From Pelodera strongyloides (Eukaryota > Nematoda > Chromadorea > Rhabditida > Rhabditidae): 64,000 nucleotides of DNA. The stretch covers positions 30,025 to 94,024 of the forward strand of contig JAANDG010000572.1 of the NCBI GenBank assembly GCA_036852015.1. The letters run 5' to 3'. The notes under the pieces are model-generated. The model saw only the letters and a program-made list of their open reading frames with translations. It did no database searches and was not told the origin of the DNA. Made by a program: the position numbers and the translations under genes. Position 1 is the first letter of the stretch. The number at the start of each line of letters is the position of its first letter. Shown piece after piece: positions 36,501 through 47,400 of this stretch.

Positions 36501-37487
36501 TCGATTCCCACCCGAGGCTCTCGTGTAAAAGTTGGGTAACTCTGCCGGAAAGGAAGCAGCTTCCCGGCCATGGCGAGGCTCAGGGATACCATGATATATT
36601 CTATTGATTCCGCGATGCACCTTACCTTTCATTTTAAGACGCATCACATTCAACAACAAAACATTTACTCAAACTAATGGGAGCAAGAACAAGTAAAACG
36701 AAACATATTCACAACTTTTTACAGACGGATTTCTAGGCGTCGCGTGTAATAAATGGACCCACGCAAAACTGTACGCTAAACAGGGAATCCGCCAGTGCGT
36801 GCGGCGGACTTAGCTCGGGCGAAAGGTGTGCAATTCCAGTTGACGCACTTGTGGCGCAGACCCCTCAAATCAAAGTGCGCCCTAGGTGTGCATTCGGAAT
36901 TCCACCTCTTTTGTGCACCGGCGCATTCCCCGCGCTACATAGGAGTCCGCCGCGCCACACTGGCGAACCCCCTTTTCCATAAATGACCGTAACTCAGGGG
37001 CCAAACAACAATCGATTGGTGTTCGCGAAGATGGGAAACTGAAGGTGATGCGTACGGGGAAAACAAGGTTCCTAGTTCTTACCATTCATTTTATTCGAAA
37101 CTCAGTTTGCAATTTGAAATCTCACGCAAAAGACATTAAAGAGTGAATACTTGCGCGACACCTCGGAAACTACAGTTCCCAATTGAAATTACTCAAACCC
37201 ACACGCATACTTACGCCATATTCACCACTCAATTCCCCCAGGTGGAAAACTGTTTTTTTTCCCTGCGACTCCCCCGGTTCTAATGCAATTTTCTCTCTCC
37301 AGGGAATCGAGTGGTAAATATGCGGGCCTGGGAATAGTTTCCCAACGCACGGGATTCTCAACCCCACTCTACAATGATTATAACCATCTCCTTTCAGGAT
37401 GTCAATCACAACCAAATAAGTCGCCCCTTTGTCACCGACTACAATGCTGAAGCCATCACAAAAATGCTCCAGGAAGCATGCTCCTAA
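33505..37487 (+). CDS. Secreted inosine-uridine-type nucleoside hydrolase, 10 exons, 361 aa
   Basis: Exons: 33505-33657, 33899-33991, 34396-34512, 34781-34880, 35191-35283, 35580-35722, 35970-36079, 36369-36485, 36998-37067, 37398-37487. All phases agree. A signal peptide (MVLLFLSIFVITYG) precedes the diagnostic DTDGTADD calcium/ribose motif at 30-37. Further family blocks are IFLGASDPLVN, YGDDGIGD, GPLTNVALAV (about 155-164) and MGGN, ending in VELCGDTARGQTTIDW. The family cleaves the N-glycosidic bond of ribonucleosides for purine/pyrimidine salvage; the signal peptide suggests secretion. TATTTCAG lies 7 bases before the ATG. Odd: the Asp expected near the C terminus, in the (H)D-x-x-A-V-A block, appears to be Ser276 (FTSEVAVGIA), so activity may be altered. 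Substrate cannot be told from sequence. Confidence 0.9.
34543..34770. mobile_element. Family E TTAA element, diverged
   Basis: It begins TTAAAGAGGGTATAGCACGTGGTTTGTGAA, matching the CACGTGGTTT end of Family E. The right end is unclear. It lies in the hydrolase intron between exons 3 and 4. Confidence 0.45.
35774..35864. mobile_element. Family E TTAA element, short copy
   Basis: The right end CCACGCGCCACACCGCTTTAA matches the end of 37799-37942. The left end TTAATAGAGAAAGCGGTATGG is degraded. It lies in a hydrolase intron. Confidence 0.55.
36486..36530 (+). repeat. Half tRNA-like fragment with box B at an intron start
   Basis: Directly after the exon 8 donor, GGGGGTTCGATTCCCACCC forms a T-arm-like hairpin with a perfect box B (GGTTCGATTCC). 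No box A is found in range, so it looks like a truncated SINE or tRNA relic. Confidence 0.4.
37213..37328. mobile_element. Family D2-like element
   Basis: CGCCATATTCACCACTC at the left and GAGTGGTAAATATGCGG at the right are inverted and resemble the D2 ends of 15711-15840. It lies in the last intron of the hydrolase gene. Confidence 0.55.
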
Positions 37488-38451
37488 TTCTTGAGGAAAC
37501 AACAATTACTTCTATTTAAACAACTCATTTTACACGGGTTTCAAATGCTAACAACATTAATAAACATCTATTATCGCCAACAAAAGGTGGAATATTATTA
37601 TCAAGCTCACAGATGATAACTGTCATTTTATCAAATAAACAATCGATAACTATAATAATTCGGAATCATTAACAGGATTAGTAACAAAAAGTGTTAAAAC
37701 GTTGGTAAGTAACACAGCGAGGTGGTAGGTTGTAAGGGAGTAAACAACACGGCAAGAAAATATTGAACTAAACCAAACTAATAAGGGTGGGTATATATTT
37801 AAAGTGGTGCGGTGCGTGGTTCTAAAACGAATGCTGGACAATTGCCCTTTGCATTTCAAGCACAGAATGGAACATAATCAACAATAAATGGAAGTGCAAA
37901 TATCAAGCCTATATTACAAAACCACGTGCCACACCGCTTTAAGATTAACTGCTGCACTGAGCTCTTCTGCCCTTTGCGAAAGGCCAGGCCCTAATAAAGC
38001 GTATTAATCTTGAGAAAATTAGCAAACTAGGGAGGATCAGGCGCACTAATTACCAGTATTCAACAAATAGCGATATGGACAAATAATAAGCAGTACATAC
38101 ACAAGAGCTGAGTACTCAATAACCACAAACAACCAACTTTGGCCGTTTTTAGTACATTAGCCGTTTTTAGCAGATTAGCCGTTTTCGGCAGCTATTAAAG
38201 AACCGTTTCATTCTGTGTACGAGCCCTGGATGATTTTCTCGGCGACCTAAAACATGAATGAATAATGACACAAAAAAGAAGTGAACACTCTCGAAGAAGA
38301 AGACAAAATAATAGGACCGGCACAAAAAGTTCAGAGTAAAGTTCCTTGTAACATTGTCCATTTGTTTACTTACTGACGTCAAATTTCGTTACATTATTCG
38401 CTAGGGTGATCTTCTCCTCCAGTAATGTCGGAAGTCAACATGTAATACAAC
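37488..38451. other. Convergent intergenic region, hydrolase and MUT-7 3' ends
   Basis: This holds the 3' flanks of two convergent genes and a Family E element (37799-37942). AATAAA hexamers at about 37559 and 37636 could end the hydrolase mRNA. No gene is seen. Confidence 0.5.
37799..37942. mobile_element. Family E TTAA element
   Basis: The left end TTAAAGTGGTGCGGTGCGTGG and right end CCACGTGCCACACCGCTTTAA are inverted and TTAA-flanked. The interior carries ATGCTGGACAATTGCCC and GCACAGAATGGAACA, shared with fragments near 32690 and 44090. Confidence 0.7.
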
Positions 38452-41400
38452 CTATCGGATCACTTCAAACACCGTCTACCTGGCTCACCACCGTAACCGT
38501 AGGACGTACGAATGAATGTACGGTAGAGACGGATACTCTGATAACCTTTTCGTGAAACCTTTTTATGAAAAACGCACAAAAACCGACCTTTCCATAATGT
38601 CGTATATGTCCTCCGTCCCAGTATACTTTTCCACACGAACCGCACACGTAGAAGAAATTGTTGGCGCGCGACAGGACATCGATGGGCACCTGAATTATAC
38701 ATAATTGAAAAATTGGAGAGCGGGAGCGGACGCGAGCGATAAGATAGAGAGAAGAGAGGGAGAGAGGGAGAGGGAGAGAGAGCGAAAGAGGAGAAGTGAA
38801 CACAAGTAAATATAAATCCTCACATTTCGCACATGAATCGGTACCGGATAGCCAGTTTGTGGAGTCAAGACCAGATTATTCCTGAAATGTTAAAAGTCTC
38901 TTTAGACATTAGACTTCATCTTCAGCCACTTGACTGTGTACAAATACATTAACTGGAATTTATCACAGTTAGTACACTTTTGGTGATCGAACATGCCCAT
39001 CATAAGTATACCGCATGTTTTACTGTAAGCCATACGGTAACGGTAGACTACATATTTGCTACTGCTACACCCCCTCCAAATTTGCATAAATGGGTACTCA
39101 CGTTACATCAATTGTTCCATGTTCACAGTAGGCTACTACCATATCCAATGGGGACTGTTCGTCATACATCTCTACTCTACATCCGACACCACGGAACTCG
39201 GACGGCGGGAGATCAGAGAGACGTTTCGCCTGAAAGAAGAACCCACACTCATCAGAGAATTACGCTCTATGTGCATCCAGCTACTGAAATACGAATACGA
39301 CAGTAGGCCGATTTCTATTATTTAAAGGGTCAGGCCCATTTCAAATGACCCCTATTTTTGATTATTCCATCTGATTCTCCATGTCAAATATAGTAGGCTG
39401 AATTTTTTCCAATTTTCAGTCGCAATATTCACGCAGTTTTCAGCAATTCACCATGGCCGGCCATACACAACAATCAATCGCAGTTGTCACGCCCATTCGC
39501 GCTGGCCTATACCGCAATTGCCACGCCCAATAGAGCATATTACCCAATTAGCGCGGAGGGGCGTGACAAATGCGATATATAGTTGGGTATGACTGGCCAT
39601 GGTAAATTGCTGAATACTGCGTGAATTTTGCGCTTGAAAAGTAGAAAAACATCGTATCCTACTATATTTGATATGGAGAATCAGATGAAATTATCAAAAA
39701 TAGGGGTTATTTGAAATGGGCCTGACGCTTTAAGTTCCTTCCGGTTCAGGGGTTACGTTACAACTGATCTTTGATCACACAGTCCTCTTTGCTATCCTTT
39801 TTCATATTTTCCTCTTTCCTCACCCAGGCCTTCTTATCCAGCATATCCTCCCTCGCATAACATGACGTCATTTCCACGTGTAATCGATAAATGTACTCTA
39901 GCACGGGACCGGGCACCAGCACAAACGCCATTGCATTGCAGACCTGAAGAACAACATAATAGCATAGATGGCGAGCTGCACAAACGTTGCCCCATGCAAT
40001 GTTCGGCACTTGGCACTCAATACACAACTATATACCCTAACAAACTAATACAAATACATATAACGAGAACAAAAATACGGAAACGTTACAGAAAAATCAC
40101 CAACCATGCATCTCGAGAATATATCATTTTGCGATGGTTTTATGTTAAAATGCTTGAAGAAGTAGGCGGTCTGCTCCGTCGGGTCTCTCAATGTGTTGAT
40201 GGGAACGTGCACCACGCGCTGCGATAACCATCTCATTTGTTTCAACTGAAAAGTGATGAAGCTAAGTCCTTAAAATACGCTTTGTGACCCAAATAGTCCT
40301 TACACCTTACACTGATCAAACTGAAACTCGGACGTTGCGCAGCGAGAGCTTGACACAAAAGTGTCGCGCGCGAGAGCATGGAGAAAATAAGATAGAACGA
40401 TGGAAAAACAGTGGCTCGCAGCATCGCCCAATCTTAGCAAGGCTTCCTCTAAAGGGCAATGTGCCGCAATCAGTGAACTGGCGAGCACCTGGCGCGAGCA
40501 AGTTAGGCACACCAATAAATTAGCATACCAATTACCGTACCTGAAGACAACTTCTTCCAAAGGACAGTACTATCCGATCCGACTTCCTCGCCCAGTCGAT
40601 CACCAATGGCTTCCGATCGGGAATCAAGACGTCAACGCCCAATCGCCTCAGGTGTTTTCCCAATCCACTCAGCATCACATCGACGATCACCTACAAATGT
40701 GAGGAGGTTATGTTTCACGGAAAAGAGAACACCTTTAGTGGCCCGTATACTAATGGAGGATATGCATAGCAACTACAAGAGTTAGAGGACAACTGGACAA
40801 CATGTTTGACTCAAAGATACGCTAATCCCCGAGTTAGTCGAGTCAAAGGACTGCTGCCAGGTTTTAGGCCGCACCATGGCAGTTCATTAATCTGATTACC
40901 AGCACTATAATGAGTATAAAACAAAACACTCCGCACTCTGCACAACAAGTGGAGAGATTTAGACTAATTTGCATATAAAGCATTACGTATTGGTTTTTGG
41001 GAGACGTTTAACCGCCCAAGGTGAGATTCAGCAGCATTCGGCGGGGTACTTTATGCTATGAAACAAATAAACAATGACCGTATACCTTTACATCTCTGAC
41101 ACTCTTCCACTCCACATTTTCGCGTACAGTATCGTTGAGTGTCTGGATCACCTTGGCCAGGGTTGACTCATCCGTCTCTTTCTCTTTCTTCTCCTTTTTC
41201 ACCTTCTCTTTAGGCACCGACGGATCGCTCTGCGGAAACAGCGACCGAATGTCAATTTCGCGATCTCTGAATACAAAAAAAAAAGTTTAAAAGAAGAGTG
41301 GCTTTTGGGCGCGTTTAAGATGAGCGAAGGAAAGAAAAAAAAATCCATTTTTGGCCGTTCAGGATGGGCGAAAAGAAAAATTTTGAAAGACAATGCAAAA

Positions 41401-44400
41401 ACAAGAGACTTACTGTATTTTTCCAATTTCTCTTAGTATTATAAATTTCCCTGAACGGCCGAAAATGGATTTTTTTTCTCTTTCTTTCGGTCATCTTAAA
41501 GGGACAGGCCCATCAAAATAAACCTATATTTACGATACGTTCATAATGACTATCAAGCATTTTTATTACAATATATACAAACTAAATTTCACCATTATTC
41601 GCCCTGGAAAACTTTTTTCCAATGCGCTCAACGCATATGTATACCATAAAACTGCAGATTTCAAAGCTATATATGCAAATTTTAATCGCATTATAATTTC
41701 ACGATAAATTTGCATAGACGACAAGGATATTTGCGGCTTTATGGTATACATTTAAGCTGAGCGCATCGTAAAAAAGTTTTCCATGGCAAATAAATGTGAA
41801 ATTTAGTTTGTATATATTGTAATAAAAATGCTTGATAGTCATTATGAACGTATCGTAAATATAGGTTTACTTTGATGGGCCTGTCCCTTTAAACGCGCCC
41901 TTACGAAAAAGAATATACCAAGAATAGTCTTACATTATTATACATATGCCTAATAACCAAACGCAGGCTCGGAAGTCCGAGTAACGTTAATGAAAATGAA
42001 ACCATTATACAGCAAGTACAGACTCACTACAGGTATCATCACATCGAAACTAAACGCTCTTACATGTAATTCCTAAGAAGTATAAAAATAACACTCACTG
42101 GGTCCTTTTACACAGCTCCTGGTAGATCTCGATTAGACAAAATGCGTCAAGGGCAGCGTAGGAAACTTGAGCTTCACGGAGTGGCCGTCGACACCAGTCA
42201 GAAGTCTAAATAATAGAACGACAATAATATAGTTTTATAAATTTTGGTTGCAACGAAAAGTTGGTGGTTCGGTCGAGCGGGGGTCGAACCAGCATCTTCA
42301 GCTATTCATTTTTTTGGTCCTCTGTGCATTTGCACTAACATATGAATAATATCGTTTAAGGGTAAAAATGGATAAAACTGTAAAATCGTCCAAAAGATGA
42401 ATCCGGTTGCACAGAAAGAGTTGAGTCAAAAAGGTTTTAGTAACGATAACAAAACCATAAATAAATCTCACAAAATGTGCGCCCGTCCACCAGAGATCGT
42501 ATCGCAATCAAAGATTTGATGAACGATCATCACAAGTTAAACACAAACTAACCTGCTGACTTTTGTCCATTTCCTTTCCCACACATGATTTGTAGAGAAG
42601 GGAGAGTTTGAAGGAACGTTCGGCACCGGACACCTGCAATATATTTAAAAACTCACAAAGTTAAAAAAAATCAACACTCAATAAACGACCACACAAGAAG
42701 CTAGACCGAAGCTAGACCAGGACTACCCAAGAAGCTAACATAGGACCACCCAACAAGCTAGCATAGGACCACCCAACAAGCTAGCATAGGACCACCCAAG
42801 AAGCTAGACCGGGACCACCCAAGAAGCTAGACCGGGACCACCCAAGAAGCTAGCACGGGAACACCCAAGAAGCTGGCACGTTTGGTTCTACCTGGGGCCT
42901 GGGGCACTAGAGCAGCGGCTCCGCCCTCATTCATCACCACTGTGTTCGTGTTACTTGTTATTCTAACCAATTTTGTAATCACAGCCAATAAACATAATAG
43001 GAAAAGTTCGAAATGATCGAAAAAAAGGACATTAACTAACTATTTCAGGGTCCTTGGTCGGATCGAATATGTCCACAATTGATTCGTCTTGGTTGAGTAA
43101 CTAAAAAGTTTTTTTTTACTGAAAAGCCAATTAAATACATATACTCATATTAAAGAAAGTAGAACTCCCAGATGATAACAAGAATTTGGATCAAAAATGG
43201 TACATAGATAATTAATAGCAAGTTAAATACCGTACATTATCAACCAGCATCTTGAGGCAGACGACGTTCTTGCACTGGCTTTTTATATCGATCAGTGAGG
43301 GAAGGGTGGCAAACAGGGAGCGCAGATCGTTGACTAGGTCGAAACCTGAATAAACGAGAAATGTAACGAATAGTGCTTAAAGCGAAATACCGGCCGGTTT
43401 TTGAAACGCATCGTGGACAACTGCGTTCTTATGCATTTATGCGAAGTGGGGTCTAATTGGGGTTTATTTTTTATGCTAAATTATGCTCATTTGCATATGA
43501 CGCATAAGAATCTTGGTGTACTCGATGCGTTTCAAGAACCGTCCGGTATTTCGCTTTAAAGCGAACTGACGGCCGCTTTTTCTCTTCAAATAGTTCGTAG
43601 GTACCCGGAATTGAACCAGGGATCACCGAATCAACTAAGAAGAGGTGTGACAAAAGGTCCTACGCCCTAAACTTTAGACCCTTGGGTAAATTTAACAACT
43701 TGTTATTATGGTCTGTCTCCTTTGTTTCCAACATCCACGCACTCTTCAATTAACTCATGCAGAGGACAAGATACTACTAAAACCAACATTCAGAGCAGTA
43801 CGTTACGAGTTCACTCCCCATCCAAACGCCAAAGACTAAGGAGTTAAGAGAACTAAACCATACCCAACTTGACGGCTTCACTAGTTAGCAGGGCTTCCAA
43901 AAATAATCTCCATTCCAGAAGGGGAGTAACTGATTCCAGTACAAAGAAATCCACAAGGTATACAGCTTCGGAGCACGCCAACTGCATTAACGCTACCCTG
44001 GAATGAGGTGGAAATTAGGGACGAAAATTAAAGTGTTATGATACGTGGTTTGTGAAGCGCACAGCGGACAAATGCATGCCCGACCCGACCCCCTCGAATA
44101 CTACATACGCAAATATGACACAGAAGGGCACAGAATAGGACGCAATTTGCATCTAATACGCAATACCTTAGATGTAAGTTAAGGGTTTAAAGACAATTCG
44201 TAATTCTCTAAACTCACTCGTCCTTTGTGGTCATATAGGGTGGCTTCCACTCGGCATCGATACCAACAATCTGAAACAGTCGTCGATTATACCGTAAGCG
44301 TGAGCAAATTACAGAATACAGTAACTACATACTACGGTATCCTGATCCAGATCCAGGAAGGATGAAGTGCACTGATGCACTAACAATCCTACTGTACATT

Positions 44401-47400
44401 ACAGTATGCTTACAGAGTTGAAAGTATTGAAATCCCTAGACAACATTATTGTTGGATTACATAAAGAAGCTATGCGAAGGTGCGAAGGCACCAGGCATCA
44501 GATTTGACTGCTTGGAAAGTACACGGAACGACGGAACAGCATTACGACTACAATTTGACAAAATACTTAATAACCCTTCGCCTGCCTAGGTTAGACCATT
44601 TCTAGAGGCAGATACCACAGTAGATTGAATGAAACAAACTGAAATCCCCTAACTACGCATTATCAACGCACCTTTTCCGTCCTTAACACCTTGGTTAGCT
44701 CTTGAAGTCCTTGACTGTTATCCACAATTATAATCTTATAATCTGCGAATAATGAGAGATCCTTAGACACGTCTGCTTCGACATTAAGCTGAAAATATTG
44801 TACAGTAGAAACTAGGAACTACGACACAGTAGCGGATAGACATCAGGTGAAAACGAGGCCCACACATACAGGGAGAACAAAAGTTCAACAACAAAGCTAC
44901 GAAACACGTTGATATGCGTCATGAAATAACATATATAGTCCTACCGTAGTCCTAGTTAGTATGTGATGTTCTTATTAGCATATCCGCCTTGTGATTATCT
45001 TTTGCTATGTGTCACGAAATTAACATGATATTTATGTAAAGGTTCAGTAGGTATAAGGAACCAGTGAATCTACTTACCAACTTGTATTCCCTTGCATTCC
45101 TGCGTATCCTTTCCACCTCCGAGGGATTTTTCGCAAGAAATTCATCAACATCTCTTGGGAAATTTCTCTCCGGAATGTTTAGGAATTCGCACCACCAGAC
45201 GGCTTCCGACTGAATAAAAAATGGTCAAATCCGCACAAAAAAACAATAGGGATAAACTAATACAAGAACAATGAAATAAAATAGAAGAGTATATAAGTAT
45301 AAACTCACCGGAAGTCCCTTGATACACAATTGTACGGCCAGGTAATTCTGCAGCTCATGGTTATTCCGCACAGAGCCCTGAAAGGTGAACAACTGCACAA
45401 TTCTTATGATATTAACTTTTGACGAACAAATTAGATAATTAGATTAGTAGCTAATTAGGCAAAATATTTACAAGAATTGGCATGGCAAATGACTGCTTTT
45501 GGATGAAATGTCCCTTTCCCATGCCAAATTCCCAAACAGCAATTATTTATTTTTGAAAATTACTCAAGTAATGACTTCGTAGAAAGCAGATTTGTAGAAC
45601 CGCACACTAGACTAATCTAGCAGTAAAACATACAAAGTGCAGAATAAACATAAACAAACCAATAATTTAAACTTACAAACAGTGAATCGCGATAGGCTTG
45701 CTCCGTGATCTTCTGCTCATCGAACCTAAAGCAAACAAATTCCTGTCAAATATTGATGTCCTGGCACCTTAGGGATCATTTAACCACTGTCAACCCTACT
45801 TCTCGAAACATTACTAACACAACAACAACAAAAAAGTAAAGCCCTAACGGAACGTCAAAGAAAACTATATTTAAACTTAAAAACACAAAATTCACCTCTG
45901 AAGAAGCTGAAATCTAATATGACCCTTGGCCCTTATCCGGGCCAAATTAGGGGCCACAACTTGTGACACGAGTTTGAAGTTGTTCACCAAGCGACTGACG
46001 AAACGCTCCAACGATTTACCTAAATACAAATGTTTCACCGTTAACAGAAAAGGAAAGACCACACAGGGTTTGACGCTTCAATCGATGATAACTACCAGGT
46101 CTGTAAATTACTGTTATTCCGCTACTTTATATATACTAAAACACTCACCCACACACATCTCCGGGATCTTCACGTTACCCGTCTTGCTTTCGGTATATTT
46201 CGCGAGTAAACTCTTCACTTGCAACTCAGACAATGGAAGCAAATTGTCCAGGAAAGTGATGTATTCCAGCTAAATGTAAGATAGTTAATCGATTTGAATA
46301 ATCAACCTTATGCCTCATGCAGCACAGCACACAAATAAGATTGGAAAAATAATAGTTAAAGGAGGAGGCTCACGAGAATGAAGTGCTCAAATAGTTTCCT
46401 TTTATCGAAGGATCATGGATTGATCTTCCAAAAAACAAGCATTATAAGGTTCAGCGCTTTAGTTTGGAGGAATTAACTAATCTGAGAACTCGAAGTCAAA
46501 TAAAATAACCTATCGTATGCAAGGTAGACTTCAAAGCTAAACATGCAAATTTACAAGTAATTTTGCAAGCCAGAAGAAAATTTGCATGCCCACTATGGAA
46601 ATCAACTATTTACTACGATTCAAAATTTTGATAGAATTCATAGTTTATTGATTTGCTCCTTCCAATTAAAAGCTTTTGCTTTGTAAAGCATGTCTTTCGG
46701 AATTTAATACCACCATCTTTCGATAAAAGGAAACTATTTGAGCACTTCATTCTCGTGAGCCTCCTCCTTTAAAAAAAAACCGCAAACCCAAGCGCTTAAC
46801 GACAAGAAAATCATACAAATCGAGACATTACAACTATGAAAAACCAGCAACGTTTTACTATTTGGGTACTATGGTACAGGCATAATTACAGCATACCAAG
46901 AACAAACTGCTTCACCTGTTGTTTTGGCGTACTCTCCAAATATTGTTCTATTTGCTGAGATTGTCCCTTCAGAAGACAAGGAATCACAAATTCCTCGATG
47001 TCGTACCTAATAGAAACAGAGTATTGAAGAACACTTACTTCACTTAGCATCTAGCATAATTACTTCAGAACGGAAATTGGAAATATGGTATCCGAGCTAC
47101 GAGCCGGTACACTGGTACACACTACACACTCTCAGGATGAAAGCAAAAGTCAAAATTTGCCAGCGAGAGCGAGTATTCTGAGAACTATGTTTTCATTCAT
47201 TCGGTTCGAACACAACGCAAAATCAATAATATAAATCAAAAAATGGAACTCCTACAATCTACAATACACAAAAAGCACATACCTATCCTGCCATCCAAAA
47301 TATTGAACCACATCGAGCGCTTCTTTGAATTTCACATTCCGACACATTACCTATAAAGACAACATACTAGATGAACAACTAATTAAACTAATATAAAAAA

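Noticed and set aside
38208..38246. Short alternative terminal exon of mut-7
   Set aside because: An acceptor and a 12-codon frame exist, but the exon at 38452-38475 gives the expected family-like C terminus in phase.
39056..39325. Plus-strand 89-codon frame
   Set aside because: It is the antisense shadow of mut-7 exon 23 (minus), which has both splice sites.
39758..39823. Extension of mut-7 exon 22 to a TAA stop
   Set aside because: A GTGAGG donor at 39823 keeps phase into later exons that hold the second half of the zinc ribbon.
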